A model generated the notes under the pieces. That model was given only the letters and a program-made list of their open reading frames with translations. It had not been told where the DNA came from and made no database searches. DNA of 64,000 bases, taken from Paenibacillus barcinonensis (GTDB lineage Bacteria > Bacillota > Bacilli > Paenibacillales > Paenibacillaceae). This document shows positions 14,972-22,344 of the stretch, one piece after another. The translations under genes and the position numbers were made by a program. The stretch covers positions 296,296-360,295 of the forward strand of contig NZ_QJSW01000002.1 in assembly GCF_003217495.1 (NCBI RefSeq), in the 5' to 3' direction. Numbering within the stretch: the stretch's first letter is position 1; each line of letters begins with the position of its first letter.

Positions 14972-15223
14972 TTACTCACTTAGAAGCTCCTTATACTGAG
15001 CTATGGCTCTATCATATACAATTAATTTACTAATGCATGTATCGATAAAAACTGCATTGCCTTGAAGCCCATCAGATTCATATAAAACTTCACTGTTGTC
15101 TACTTTACTTTGCAAACTTTCTATCTTATTACGAACGCTGTTCAAATGGTCATTCAATTTAAGGAGCGTATTCTGTTTTTCTGTTCTCATAATCATTAGA
15201 TTAATTCTGATACGTTTTTCCAT
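14972..15223 (-). CDS. Small coiled-coil protein, 83 aa
   Basis: Mostly helical with heptad-like leucines (TLLKLNDHLNSVRNKIESL). Shine-Dalgarno GAGGGAG with the recurrent TTTCAT leader just upstream. Function unknown. Confidence 0.5.
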   Translation of the reverse strand: MEKRIRINLMIMRTEKQNTLLKLNDHLNSVRNKIESLQSKVDNSEVLYESDGLQGNAVFIDTCISKLIVYDRAIAQYKELLSE

Positions 15224-15255
15224 TCTATTTTCTACTCCCTCATGAAAGGATCATT

Positions 15256-15432
15256 TTACTTCCACCAATCTTTACCGTACTCTTTTTCTAAATGAGCACC
15301 AAATTTTATGTACATATCTTCAATTTCCTGAAATGAATTATCGTCTCTTGTCTCAGGCATACTTTTTAATTCATGGTATCTTTCGCTAATCAGATTATAC
15401 AAAATTACTTTTTCTCTAAAGATCAATTCCAT
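15256..15432 (-). CDS. Small hypothetical protein, 58 aa
   Basis: Helical, acidic protein ending HLEKEYGKDWWK. ATG preceded by GGGAGTTGAAATGTG. No family recognised. Confidence 0.5.
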   Translation of the reverse strand: MELIFREKVILYNLISERYHELKSMPETRDDNSFQEIEDMYIKFGAHLEKEYGKDWWK

Positions 15433-15466
15433 CACATTTCAACTCCCTATAAAATTATAGTATCAT

Positions 15467-15616
15467 TCAAACTGCAACTTGCTCCCGTGTAATAATAATG
15501 ACATCATCATCTTCGCACAATTCCTTAAACATGTCTCGCTGCTCTTCAGTTGGAAATCCATATGTATTCTCAGTAATCTTACCAAAAATTTTCTCAATGA
15601 CAACCACTTGGTACAT
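15467..15616 (-). CDS. Small hypothetical protein, 49 aa
   Basis: Short protein with central FPTEEQRDMFKELCEDDD and a hydrophobic C-terminal strand. It is the first gene after the operator-bearing promoter at 15646-15690. Confidence 0.5.
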   Translation of the reverse strand: MYQVVVIEKIFGKITENTYGFPTEEQRDMFKELCEDDDVIIITREQVAV

Positions 15617-15645
15617 TGTGATCACCTCTTCTATTTGATAATCTT

Positions 15646-15690
15646 ATTGTACATCATATTTATTGAATTGTAAAGTATTATCTTTGTCTT
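15646..15690 (-). promoter_or_regulatory. Promoter plus operator
   Basis: TTTACA (15669-15674), 17 bp, TACAAT (15646-15651). Operator copy AAGACAAAGATAATACTT (15673-15690) overlaps the -35. It drives the small-gene run below 15.6 kb. Confidence 0.7.
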
Positions 15691-15696
15691 TTAAAT

Positions 15697-15726
15697 AAAA
15701 AAGAGATGCTTTTTAGGCATCTTTAA
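15697..15726 (-). terminator. Rho-independent terminator
   Basis: AAAGATGC and GCATCTCTT pair around CTAAAAA on the minus strand, followed by TTTTTT; it ends the operon above 15.74 kb. Confidence 0.75.
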
Positions 15727-15740
15727 TTATAGTGTATTTA

Positions 15741-16040
15741 TTATTGTGTTTTTATAAACTCTATATAATGCTTCTTACATCTGTCTCTCATAAAAACTTT
15801 CTTTCTACAACTTTTCAAAATGCAAACATTGTAATCGTACTTAGTTAGATCCTCTTTAGACTTGAACATAGCCACCTTCACCTTCTTGACTGGAGCATTT
15901 CGTTTAGGGGTTTTAGATAACTTTTTCTCTAAAGAGACCAACCTACGTTCTTCGCATACTAAGCACAGATCTGATTCAGTATCATTGCTCCTATAGTTGC
16001 TACAAGAGCTCTTTGAACATTTGATGAGAATATTATCCAT
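15741..16040 (-). CDS. Cys-rich protein with two putative zinc knots, 99 aa
   Basis: Cys/His spacing suggests two metal sites: an N-terminal CSKSSCSNYRSN...CLVCEERR knuckle and a C-terminal CILKSCRKKVFMRDRCKKHY. The linker is Lys/Arg-rich. The ATG at 16040 has GGTGG just upstream; an earlier in-frame ATG exists at 16052. Possibly RNA- or DNA-binding; no family assigned. Confidence 0.55.
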   Translation of the reverse strand: MDNILIKCSKSSCSNYRSNDTESDLCLVCEERRLVSLEKKLSKTPKRNAPVKKVKVAMFKSKEDLTKYDYNVCILKSCRKKVFMRDRCKKHYIEFIKTQ

Positions 16041-16112
16041 GATGTCCACCATCCAGTAAGTTCTAAGTTGTCTACATAATTATTCTAACACTGAATGATC
16101 TTCTGGGTAAAA

Positions 16113-16868
16113 TTAATCTTTCTTAGGGAGTTTCCTTTTCCTTTTTATGTATTTAGCGTAGTCATATCTAATCCATAAATAAATTTTATAATATCTTTCA
16201 TATAGAAACGAACTATGTGTATCAACGTTATACCAATTATTAAATGAAAGCTCACCCTTACTGGAGTTGCAAATTGCACAAGCAGGAACACAATTTTTCA
16301 AATCATTACGCCCATCATTGATTAAATGATCTTTATGTAAATCTTTCTTAGTTTCTAATTTATTTTGCTCCCATGTCTTTCCGCAATACGCACATCTGAA
16401 ATTGAAATATTGTCGGCATTCATCCCACTCTTTAGGTGTTATTTCGTGTTTTTTATTCTCTCTTTTGCCTCTATAGTATCGAGATTTGTCTGGATTCTTT
16501 CTCTGCCAGCTTAAATAATAACCGTCTAGTCTTTGTTGTTTTGCATGTTCTCTCTCAGACTGTCTCCATTTTTCACTCGTGTTTCTTTGATGTTTATTAT
16601 ACTTCCTTTTACGCTTCAGATAGTAATCTCTATTTTCCCAGTGCCATTTCATTTGTTTTAAATTTGCACAGCTAACACAACAAGGATTTAGCCCATCAAT
16701 TTGATTACCTTTATTTTGATAGAAAAATTCTTTAGTTGATGGGAGATATGTGTTGCATCTATTGCATTTTTTATGATTAATATAATTAATTATTTTATGT
16801 GTTTCATTCCACTTCTTACTCCTTCTCTCTTCTGTACGTAGATCTTTTTCTTGTTTACTCATAGCCAT
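16113..16868 (-). CDS. HNH endonuclease with N-terminal zinc ribbon
   Basis: A 251-residue protein. The N-terminus holds a CNRCNTYLPSTKEFF / CCVSCANLK zinc ribbon and the middle is very basic. The C-terminal HNH core shows CAYCGKTW, LHKDHLINDG, then NCVPACAICNSSKG (the His-Asp-His and paired CxxC arrangement). Such genes behave as mobile, homing-type nucleases. It is paralogous to the one at 20681-21343. It appears intact and shows the usual free-standing insertion between small early genes. Confidence 0.85.
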   Translation of the reverse strand: MAMSKQEKDLRTEERRSKKWNETHKIINYINHKKCNRCNTYLPSTKEFFYQNKGNQIDGLNPCCVSCANLKQMKWHWENRDYYLKRKRKYNKHQRNTSEKWRQSEREHAKQQRLDGYYLSWQRKNPDKSRYYRGKRENKKHEITPKEWDECRQYFNFRCAYCGKTWEQNKLETKKDLHKDHLINDGRNDLKNCVPACAICNSSKGELSFNNWYNVDTHSSFLYERYYKIYLWIRYDYAKYIKRKRKLPKKD

Positions 16869-16886
16869 AGCTGTATGTATATTCTC

Positions 16887-17081
16887 CTATCTTTGTTTGT
16901 TCTCATATGCTCTAATCTTCTCAACAGCTTCAATATATCTACTCATGTAAATTGGTGAGACTCCAAGAGATCCTATTTTAACTGCCTCTTCATGATCTTT
17001 TATATTTTCTTTGAGTTTTTGATCGAGTAGCTCCATTAAATCTTCATGACTCATCTCTAGTAGCTCCTTCAGTAGCCCCAT
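16887..17081 (-). CDS. Small helical protein, 64 aa
   Basis: Two amphipathic helices ([20 protein letters not shown]). It overlaps the ClpX-zinc-domain gene by 38 bp in another frame, so it is translationally coupled to it. Function unknown; a partner of that protein is possible. Confidence 0.5.
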   Translation of the reverse strand: MGLLKELLEMSHEDLMELLDQKLKENIKDHEEAVKIGSLGVSPIYMSRYIEAVEKIRAYENKQR

Positions 17082-17295
17082 CGTTATCGTCTCCCTCTTC
17101 TAAAATCTCGTTACATATATCTACGCACTCATCACATATGTATACATTTGATCCAGTAACCAACTTAAAAACCTCATTTTGACTCTTCCCACAAAACGAA
17201 CAGTGAAGAACTGGCTTACCTTGAAGTTTCAATAGCTGATCATACTTCTGCGCTTTATCAACAATAGTATAAATTGTCTTTTCATCGATATTCAT
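17044..17295 (-). CDS. Stand-alone ClpX-type zinc-binding domain protein
   Basis: An 83-residue protein whose residues 32-68 match the ClpX N-terminal zinc domain: [15 protein letters not shown], then [17 protein letters not shown], giving four cysteines in CxxC pairs. In ClpX this domain dimerises and recruits substrates and adaptors. There is no AAA+ module. The tail is acidic. I infer a decoy, adaptor or inhibitor for host ClpXP. The domain match is strong; the role is a hypothesis. Confidence 0.8.
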   Translation of the reverse strand: MNIDEKTIYTIVDKAQKYDQLLKLQGKPVLHCSFCGKSQNEVFKLVTGSNVYICDECVDICNEILEEGDDNDGATEGATRDES

Positions 17296-17322
17296 CTTCG
17301 TGTCTTCCCTTCTATTTGAAAT

Positions 17323-17655
17323 TCAACTTTCATAACGACTTAGCCACATTTCAAATTCATACTTCTCTGGATTGAACGCTCGATCTATCTCTCGTTCTGA
17401 GCGAACAGGACGAAATCCAAAATCCAAATACTGATAAGGTTTGTAACAATAAAGATTATTTTTAAGACGTAAAAAAGTGAAGCCATTACTGTTAGTGAAT
17501 GTATTTTTATCGAAACACTCCAGACAGAATTCTCTAGTCCTATGACTGACTCCTATACCAATATTATCAGTCACTCCTTCTTTATAACCTTTGACTTTTA
17601 AAGTATTACAAACTTCACATTTTTCTATTTCTACAATTTGAAACATTGGCTTCAT
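17323..17655 (-). CDS. Hypothetical Cys-motif protein, 110 aa
   Basis: N-terminal CEVCNTLKVKGY and FCLECFDK form a zinc-ribbon-like CxxC pair; the rest is aromatic-rich. It lies directly upstream of the ClpX-zinc-domain gene in the same operon. No named family. Confidence 0.55.
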   Translation of the reverse strand: MKPMFQIVEIEKCEVCNTLKVKGYKEGVTDNIGIGVSHRTREFCLECFDKNTFTNSNGFTFLRLKNNLYCYKPYQYLDFGFRPVRSEREIDRAFNPEKYEFEMWLSRYES

Positions 17656-17757
17656 CTCCTTGTAAAATAACTGTTTTATCAGTTTATTTATAAAAACTTA
17701 ACAGACAAAATTAAATCTGTTAGAATCTTTTATAAATACATAATCTGGGGGATCAAT

Positions 17758-18465
17758 GTGGTAAAAAAGAAAAACATACTTGGCATCATTTTAATTTTAG
17801 GTTGTATAACATTAATTTCATCATCACTATATTCAGAATACAAAATAAATAAACTAGAAAATTCGTTTGAGAATGAACTTGATGCTTATGTTAATCTGAA
17901 TCTAACGCCAGCAATTAATTACTTTGAAGAATATAGATTAGAAGGTGATTATTTAAACACATTCATACTTACTCTCAATAAAGACTTTGATGTACTTAGT
18001 CTTAAAGAGAAGTGGGATTTTTTAAAGCCGTTAATGAATGATTATGACAGTCAAAGAGAACGCCTCTTGAACGTTCATAATCTTTGGGAGGGCAGTCTAA
18101 AGTTAGGGATTTCTAATCAGTCAGATATAATTGTAAAGACTTCAAATGGTGAATATGAATACTCTTCCGTCGATTCTCTAAGAGAACCAACCGGAAAACT
18201 TCATTTGAGTTCTGATTTCGAAGAACCGATTAATAATTTTGCCAAAGTAGTTGAGCAAGGGTTCAGAAGCCCTCCACCCCCTGGAAACCAAATTGGACAT
18301 GGCATGAGCCAAATAGAAGTCCAGCGTCTACTAGGTGACCCTGATTCAATTAATCGAAAGATGGCTGGCGATATAATAATTGATCACTGGTATTACGGAG
18401 GAACTTATATTCTCTTTCAAGATGGCATAGTAAAGCAAATGTCGACTCATCATATTTACAAGTAA
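17758..18465 (+). CDS. Membrane-anchored extracytoplasmic protein (putative moron)
   Basis: A 235-residue protein from a GTG at 17758, with GGGGGATC upstream. An N-terminal hydrophobic anchor (about 6-25) is followed by a helical domain and a C-terminal region (GHGMSQIEVQRLLGDPDSIN onward) that looks like the BamE/SmpA-type fold often found in secreted Bacillales proteins. It is a lone plus-strand gene with a strong terminator, inside the minus-strand early block, so it is likely lysogeny-expressed surface cargo. An inverted repeat AACAGA/TCTGTT lies in its promoter region. Confidence 0.65.
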   Translation: MVKKKNILGIILILGCITLISSSLYSEYKINKLENSFENELDAYVNLNLTPAINYFEEYRLEGDYLNTFILTLNKDFDVLSLKEKWDFLKPLMNDYDSQRERLLNVHNLWEGSLKLGISNQSDIIVKTSNGEYEYSSVDSLREPTGKLHLSSDFEEPINNFAKVVEQGFRSPPPPGNQIGHGMSQIEVQRLLGDPDSINRKMAGDIIIDHWYYGGTYILFQDGIVKQMSTHHIYK

Positions 18466-18483
18466 TTCAATCGTACATTATCA

Positions 18484-18535
18484 AGCGGAACTCATTGTGG
18501 AGTATTGTAACTACAATCGAAAATCCGCTTTTTAT
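18484..18535 (+). terminator. Rho-independent terminator
   Basis: AAGCGGA and TCCGCTT pair at the base, with a second hairpin inside (TTGTGGAG..CTACAAT), followed by TTTTTATTT. Confidence 0.65.
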
Positions 18536-18581
18536 TTCGTTTTACCAGGTGAAAGTGAAATCCTGCATTCACTTAAATTTA

Positions 18582-18929
18582 TTAACACGAATAACCTCTG
18601 CCATTTTTAAGATGAGTTTTGTATTCATCGTCTACATCATTGAGTGAATCAATAAAACTCCGTACTCTTGCCACAGCTACCTTACGTTTTTCTAGTTTCA
18701 GTCTATACTCAGGATTGTTTTTGCAAGTGTAGTACTCATCCAGTTCTGATTTTGAGAAATTCGGAATCCAATTGATAGCCTGACCGCACAAGAACGTTCT
18801 TGTTTCCCACCGTTGGCCATTGGTATGTATCCTTATTGTCTTACTTAATATGTCTCTTTCAATTTCTTCACCAACAACTGTAGAATCTCCGCAAACTGGA
18901 CACTTGCTTTCTTTCAAGTGTTTCAGCAT
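18582..18929 (-). CDS. Hypothetical protein with N-terminal CxxC, 115 aa
   Basis: Starts MLKHLKESKCPVCGDST, suggesting a partial zinc ribbon, and ends with a helical Lys/Arg-rich region. The leader carries the TTC-ATTTA-GAA mini-hairpin followed by GAGGGAGATG. Function unknown. Confidence 0.55.
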   Translation of the reverse strand: MLKHLKESKCPVCGDSTVVGEEIERDILSKTIRIHTNGQRWETRTFLCGQAINWIPNFSKSELDEYYTCKNNPEYRLKLEKRKVAVARVRSFIDSLNDVDDEYKTHLKNGRGYSC

Positions 18930-18966
18930 TTATTATTCATCTCCCTCTTCTAAATGAAAACTGTAG

Positions 18967-19239
18967 TTACTCAGAATCATCTATATTATTTCTTACAAAC
19001 TCTTTAATCTCTCCAAGTATTTCGTATTGCCAACGAGAAAAATCATATTGTTCCCCATAGCGCTCACAAGCTTCAGCTTTAGCAATTACTACTTTACCTT
19101 CCCATTGATCAAATCTGTGAATGGTTTGCCAATCATTAAATACTCTAATGACTGTATTCACTCTCTCCCTATTACTATTCCACCAGTCAATGTCGGTGTC
19201 AGTATCCAGTTCCTCAATAAGTTTAAATATCAACTTCAA
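18967..19239 (-). CDS. Small hypothetical protein, 90 aa
   Basis: Acidic, Trp-rich soluble protein. It is preceded by the mini-hairpin TTTCATTTTGAAA and TGGAGG, and is the first gene after the promoter at 19327-19371. Confidence 0.55.
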   Translation of the reverse strand: MKLIFKLIEELDTDTDIDWWNSNRERVNTVIRVFNDWQTIHRFDQWEGKVVIAKAEACERYGEQYDFSRWQYEILGEIKEFVRNNIDDSE

Positions 19240-19268
19240 TCCTCCATTTCAAAATGAAATCGTTGTTT

Positions 19269-19290
19269 CATATTATCTTTATGTAATTAA
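19269..19290 (-). promoter_or_regulatory. Diverged early-operator copy in a leader
   Basis: TTACATAAAGATAATATG on the minus strand, between the promoter at 19.33 kb and the 90-aa gene; similar in position and sequence to the copy at 3226-3240. Confidence 0.4.
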
Positions 19291-19326
19291 CTTTCCAGCA
19301 CATTGTTTCCTCTGCTTCATACCCAA

Positions 19327-19371
19327 ATTATACATCTGACTATATATATTGTCAATATTATCTTTGTGTTT
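19327..19371 (-). promoter_or_regulatory. Promoter plus operator
   Basis: TTGACA (19350-19355), 17 bp, TATAAT (19327-19332): both boxes are consensus. Operator copy AAAACACAAAGATAATATTG (19353-19372) overlaps the -35. Confidence 0.75.
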
Positions 19372-19382
19372 TAAGCAGGGTA

Positions 19383-19775
19383 TCAAACTTTCGCTAGTAT
19401 ACCCAACACCACTCCAAATCTAATTGTTTTATTCTCACTCCACAAAATGAACAGATCGCTAAATATAACCCCGTATAGCTTCATCTGTTCCACATGAGAA
19501 GCTGTTATAGATTCGTTAAATAGATCGCTCAAAGTTTTTACGGGATTTTCTTGAAACTCTTGATATATTGTATCAGTTACAATAGAATTACTTTGATATA
19601 ATTTTCTGAATTGATACAATACTCTATGGATATTCAGCTCTGAATAATCATCATCTAGACGCAAATAAAACTCATCAATCACTTCATGAGTCTTCAGTAT
19701 TGTCAGGATGTTTGATTTTAATATTGTAGCCTTTTCGCTGATCTCTAAGAGATCAAACAATGATTCTATTGTCAT
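19383..19775 (-). CDS. Hypothetical protein, 130 aa
   Basis: Mostly helical soluble protein (MTIESLFDLLEISEKATILK). It resembles the 123-aa protein at 2812-3183 in layout: both share a helix-rich body with NIH-like then FNESI/FQEPIS segments and -SHVEQMKLYG / KWQMDRFN-type stretches, suggesting a distant paralogous pair. Function unknown. Confidence 0.5.
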   Translation of the reverse strand: MTIESLFDLLEISEKATILKSNILTILKTHEVIDEFYLRLDDDYSELNIHRVLYQFRKLYQSNSIVTDTIYQEFQENPVKTLSDLFNESITASHVEQMKLYGVIFSDLFILWSENKTIRFGVVLGILAKV

Positions 19776-19848
19776 AGATGAATCTCCTTATGTATGTTTT
19801 ACTTTGCTGCCTTGGAGGTCATTTAACTTTTGTGCTTCATGATACTTA

Positions 19849-19878
19849 ACAGTTCAGTTTAATCAACTGCTAGTTAAG
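19849..19878. repeat. LytTR-site-like direct repeat with 12-bp spacing
   Basis: ACAGTTCAG (19849-19857) and CTAGTTAAG (19870-19878) are separated by exactly 12 bp, the spacing of LytTR operators. The first copy fits the consensus fully, the second has two mismatches. The same stretch also reads as an inverted repeat (CTTAAC..GTTAAG). It lies upstream of the XRE gene. Confidence 0.35.
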
Positions 19879-19904
19879 CACTCTCTATAATGAGGGTGCT
19901 TTTG
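19876..19904 (+). terminator. Terminator-like hairpin
   Basis: AAGCACTCTC and GAGGGTGCTT pair (one G-U) around TATAAT, followed by TTTG. No plus-strand gene precedes it, so it may end a short RNA or act as an attenuator in the XRE leader. Confidence 0.45.
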
Positions 19905-19918
19905 TTATGCCTATTTTC

Positions 19919-19937
19919 TGTTACCCAAACGGTAACA
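19919..19937. promoter_or_regulatory. Palindromic operator TGTTACC-N5-GGTAACA
   Basis: Perfect 7-bp palindrome 65 bp upstream of the XRE start, typical of autoregulatory XRE operators. Confidence 0.5.
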
Positions 19938-20001
19938 CACATATTAATTTAAACCAAATACTGTCTGTTGTCAACTGAATTTGTATAAAGGGGGATTCTC
20001 T

Positions 20002-20223
20002 ATGGTTTCTCGTAGATTGAAGATTCATTTAGGAAACTTACTTGATAGCAAAGATATTTCAGCTAGGGAGCTATCAAGACGCACAGGCGTTCGTCATGTG
20101 ACGATAAGTAAGATTATCAATGGTGAAGCTATATACATATCGATTGAAAATATCGAAAAGATCTGCATTGAGTTAGATATTGACGTTAATGAGATAATGT
20201 CCATGATTAAAGAAGATGAATAG
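20002..20223 (+). CDS. XRE-family (Cro/CI-like) regulator
   Basis: A 73-residue helix-turn-helix protein (KIHLGNLLDSKDISARELSR, then RTGVRHVTISKIINGEA, then NIEKICIELDI). The ATG at 20002 has AAAGGGGGAT six bases upstream and gives the family's normal start; a TTG at 19981 is unlikely. It is a plus-strand gene within the early block with a palindromic operator upstream, so it is a candidate lysogeny or immunity regulator, in the general place of SPbeta YopO. Confidence 0.85.
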   Translation: MVSRRLKIHLGNLLDSKDISARELSRRTGVRHVTISKIINGEAIYISIENIEKICIELDIDVNEIMSMIKEDE

Positions 20224-20377
20224 GAGCACGTTAATTTGGCTTGTAGGTAATTGTTTGGCTCTCATAGCTTACCTGTTATATGTTCTTACAGATTTAATTG
20301 AGTATGTATATTTTGTTTTGACTTGCGCACTAATTCTTTTAATCCTCTCCATATACTCAATAATCAAAAAGAAATAA
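20216..20377 (+). CDS. Two-TM membrane peptide, 53 aa
   Basis: Starts inside the end of the XRE gene (ATGAATAG overlap), giving tight coupling. Two hydrophobic helices (about 5-24 and 30-49) and a KKK end. Co-expression with an XRE regulator in the lysogen suggests superinfection exclusion or a small membrane toxin; this is inferred from context only. Confidence 0.65.
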   Translation: MNRSTLIWLVGNCLALIAYLLYVLTDLIEYVYFVLTCALILLILSIYSIIKKK

Positions 20378-20410
20378 AAAAGGAGCTGCTTAAATATGCA
20401 GACTCCTCTT
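20376..20410. terminator. Bidirectional terminator
   Basis: AGGAGCTGC and GCAGACTCCT pair around TTAAATAT. A T-run follows on the minus strand (TTTTTTATT) and TCTTCTTT on the plus strand, so it serves both convergent units. Confidence 0.75.
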
Positions 20411-20427
20411 CTTTATGTACAAGTACT

Positions 20428-20637
20428 TTAAATTGATTTTTTATTTCTAATCCAAACCAGCACCTTTTCACTTACTTCGGTGTCAAACCATCCCCATTCG
20501 GCTGCTAAGTGCTTGATGTCACTGGGCAACTGTTCGTGAATATTCTTAATAGTATCTTCAGACGGTACTCTGTTATAGGTGTCTACATAGCAATCGTTAA
20601 TCACAGAGTTCCTATCGTGTGCTTCCATATCCTTCAT
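20428..20637 (-). CDS. Small hypothetical protein, 69 aa
   Basis: Soluble, acidic protein ending in a Trp-rich segment (LAAEWGWFDTEVSEKVLVWI). It ends the minus operon at the bidirectional terminator. No family recognised. Confidence 0.55.
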   Translation of the reverse strand: MKDMEAHDRNSVINDCYVDTYNRVPSEDTIKNIHEQLPSDIKHLAAEWGWFDTEVSEKVLVWIRNKKSI

Positions 20638-20680
20638 TCATGCATCTCCATTCTTTATCAAAGTAACATTTCGTAAAGAT

Positions 20681-21343
20681 TCATTCTGTGGATGTCATCC
20701 AATCTGATTTGACCCAGTTGATGATTCTTTCCAGTCTTTCTAAAGTAAATATCTTATTCAAGGGATTGTACCATTCAATAAAATCTCTATCATGTTTACT
20801 TGAATTACACTCTCTACAAGCTGGAGCACAGTTGTCAATAAAATTATTACCATCGTGATTAACGTGATCTTTATGTAACTGCTGTCCAAAATTGTTAAGA
20901 TGCACAAAATAATCAAATCCACAATATGCACAAGACCATTCAAAATAATCTAAGCAAGCTTCCCATTCTTCTTTTGTTATTTCATGTTTATGCTTCTTGG
21001 AACTATAGAGCTTTAATTTATCAGGATTTTTCCTCTGCCAATCTTTTTCTTTTCCCGCTGCTTTTCTTTTTTTGTTACTTTCCTTGATGGTCGAAATACT
21101 CTTATCTGATAAATTTGAATTATAATATTTCATCTTCGTCAGGTAGTATTCTCTATTTCCCCCTTGCCAATCAACCTGCCTATTAATCCTACAGACTTTA
21201 CAAACCGGATCATAATAAATCCAGTTTCCTCTTCTTTTTGAGTATTTCTTTTGCGAGTAAAATTCATTCAAAAGTTTTTCCTCTTTACAATCTTTGCATT
21301 CTTTGGCTTCAGAAAAATTTATAATCCTCAATGCCTCCTTCAT
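20681..21343 (-). CDS. HNH endonuclease, paralogue of 16113-16868
   Basis: A 220-residue protein with the same layout: N-terminal zinc ribbon (CKDCKEEKLLNEFYSQ / CKVCRINRQ), basic linker containing KDWQRKNPDKLK, and C-terminal HNH (CAYCGF, LHKDHVNHDG, NCAPACRECNSSK). All metal and catalytic residues appear present. Two copies in one early region point to mobile nucleases that duplicate by homing. Confidence 0.85.
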   Translation of the reverse strand: MKEALRIINFSEAKECKDCKEEKLLNEFYSQKKYSKRRGNWIYYDPVCKVCRINRQVDWQGGNREYYLTKMKYYNSNLSDKSISTIKESNKKRKAAGKEKDWQRKNPDKLKLYSSKKHKHEITKEEWEACLDYFEWSCAYCGFDYFVHLNNFGQQLHKDHVNHDGNNFIDNCAPACRECNSSKHDRDFIEWYNPLNKIFTLERLERIINWVKSDWMTSTE

Positions 21344-21374
21344 CTAAATTTGTAATCGTAATGATATTAAAATT

Positions 21375-21599
21375 TCATTCAGATACATAGAAACTAGCAA
21401 AACCCATTAACTCATCAATAGAATATACATCAGACAGCACAACATTTTGGCGCTGACCATTTTTCCAAACTTCCACCTTCGCCCATTCAATTTTTTCGAC
21501 AATTTCTTTCATATGTACTAATTCATGTTTGACACTTACCAACCCGTAGTCTTTAGAAAAAATAAGAAAACTCACAATTTCCATCGTTATCGCCTCCAT
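21375..21599 (-). CDS. Small hypothetical protein, 74 aa
   Basis: Beta-rich with hydrophobic N-terminus (MEAITMEIVSFLIFSKDYG) that is not a clear signal. Shine-Dalgarno TGGAGG overlaps the start. No family recognised. Confidence 0.5.
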   Translation of the reverse strand: MEAITMEIVSFLIFSKDYGLVSVKHELVHMKEIVEKIEWAKVEVWKNGQRQNVVLSDVYSIDELMGFASFYVSE

Positions 21600-21605
21600 A
21601 TAATA

Positions 21606-21755
21606 TTATCTCATGAACCTAAAGTTCAATGGAATACCCAATCTGTCTTCAATTGTTCTGATCCTTTTCTTCAGATTTATTCTTTCTTCCCAGTTTAAGT
21701 TGTCATTCATTAGATAATCTTCCTTGAGACTTTTCAGTAGATCTCTTGCACTCAA
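21606..21755 (-). CDS. Small helical protein, 49 aa (TTG start)
   Basis: TTG start with GAGAGGTGTTAGGA immediately upstream; the product SARDLLKSLKEDYL... is a charged helical hairpin. First gene after the promoter at 21798-21844. Confidence 0.55.
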   Translation of the reverse strand: MSARDLLKSLKEDYLMNDNLNWEERINLKKRIRTIEDRLGIPLNFRFMR

Positions 21756-21797
21756 TCCTAACACCTCTCTATGTATTATCATCTCTATCTAATGATA

Positions 21798-21844
21798 ATT
21801 ATACAACAATAAATATACATATGCAAGTATTATTTTAGTGTTAA
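21798..21844 (-). promoter_or_regulatory. Promoter plus operator
   Basis: TTGCAT (21821-21826), 17 bp, TATAAT (21798-21803). Operator copy TAACACTAAAATAATACTT (21825-21843) overlaps the -35. Confidence 0.72.
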
Positions 21845-21870
21845 TGATGATAAAAGTCTTGTTTGCGAAC

Positions 21871-21896
21871 AAAAAAGAGCCCCATCAGGACTCTTA
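21871..21896 (-). terminator. Rho-independent terminator
   Basis: On the minus strand AAGAGTCC and GGGGCTCTT pair around TGAT, followed by TTTT; it ends the operon above 21.9 kb. Confidence 0.7.
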
Positions 21897-21918
21897 GTCT
21901 ATATGTGATCGATCACTC

Positions 21919-22260
21919 TTAATCTTGATAAAGGAAACTTGGATCTGCCCACATCCGTGATGGTGAGCTGAGTTCACGTTGTTCAATACTTTCAGGAGTT
22001 TGAATGTGCCCATATAAAGTACCCTGAATAGTTTCTCCCGGTTCCACAAGTGAAATATCTGCCCAAATAGTATTATTCAGAGTTGGATCTTCGGGGAAAA
22101 CGTCTTTATCATTGTTTAGTTTACTTTCCTTATCTATTGCAATAATTGCTTCATTCTTTGTTTCCCAGCTTGAAATAACTTTATTGAAGTTTCCCAATAC
22201 TACAAAGTAATCAGATTCGTTAGTGAATTCATATTTAATTTTGCTTCCCAAAGATATCAT
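21919..22260 (-). CDS. Hypothetical protein, 113 aa
   Basis: Soluble acidic protein with a proline-containing C-terminus (MWADPSFLYQD). Start preceded by AGGAGATGAT. No family recognised. Confidence 0.55.
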   Translation of the reverse strand: MISLGSKIKYEFTNESDYFVVLGNFNKVISSWETKNEAIIAIDKESKLNNDKDVFPEDPTLNNTIWADISLVEPGETIQGTLYGHIQTPESIEQRELSSPSRMWADPSFLYQD

Positions 22261-22344
22261 CTCCTATAACAATTGTATGACAAGTATAGAGCATACCCCA
22301 AACAAAGACAATGTGGTTAGTTTAAGCGACATGAAAGACTGGTT

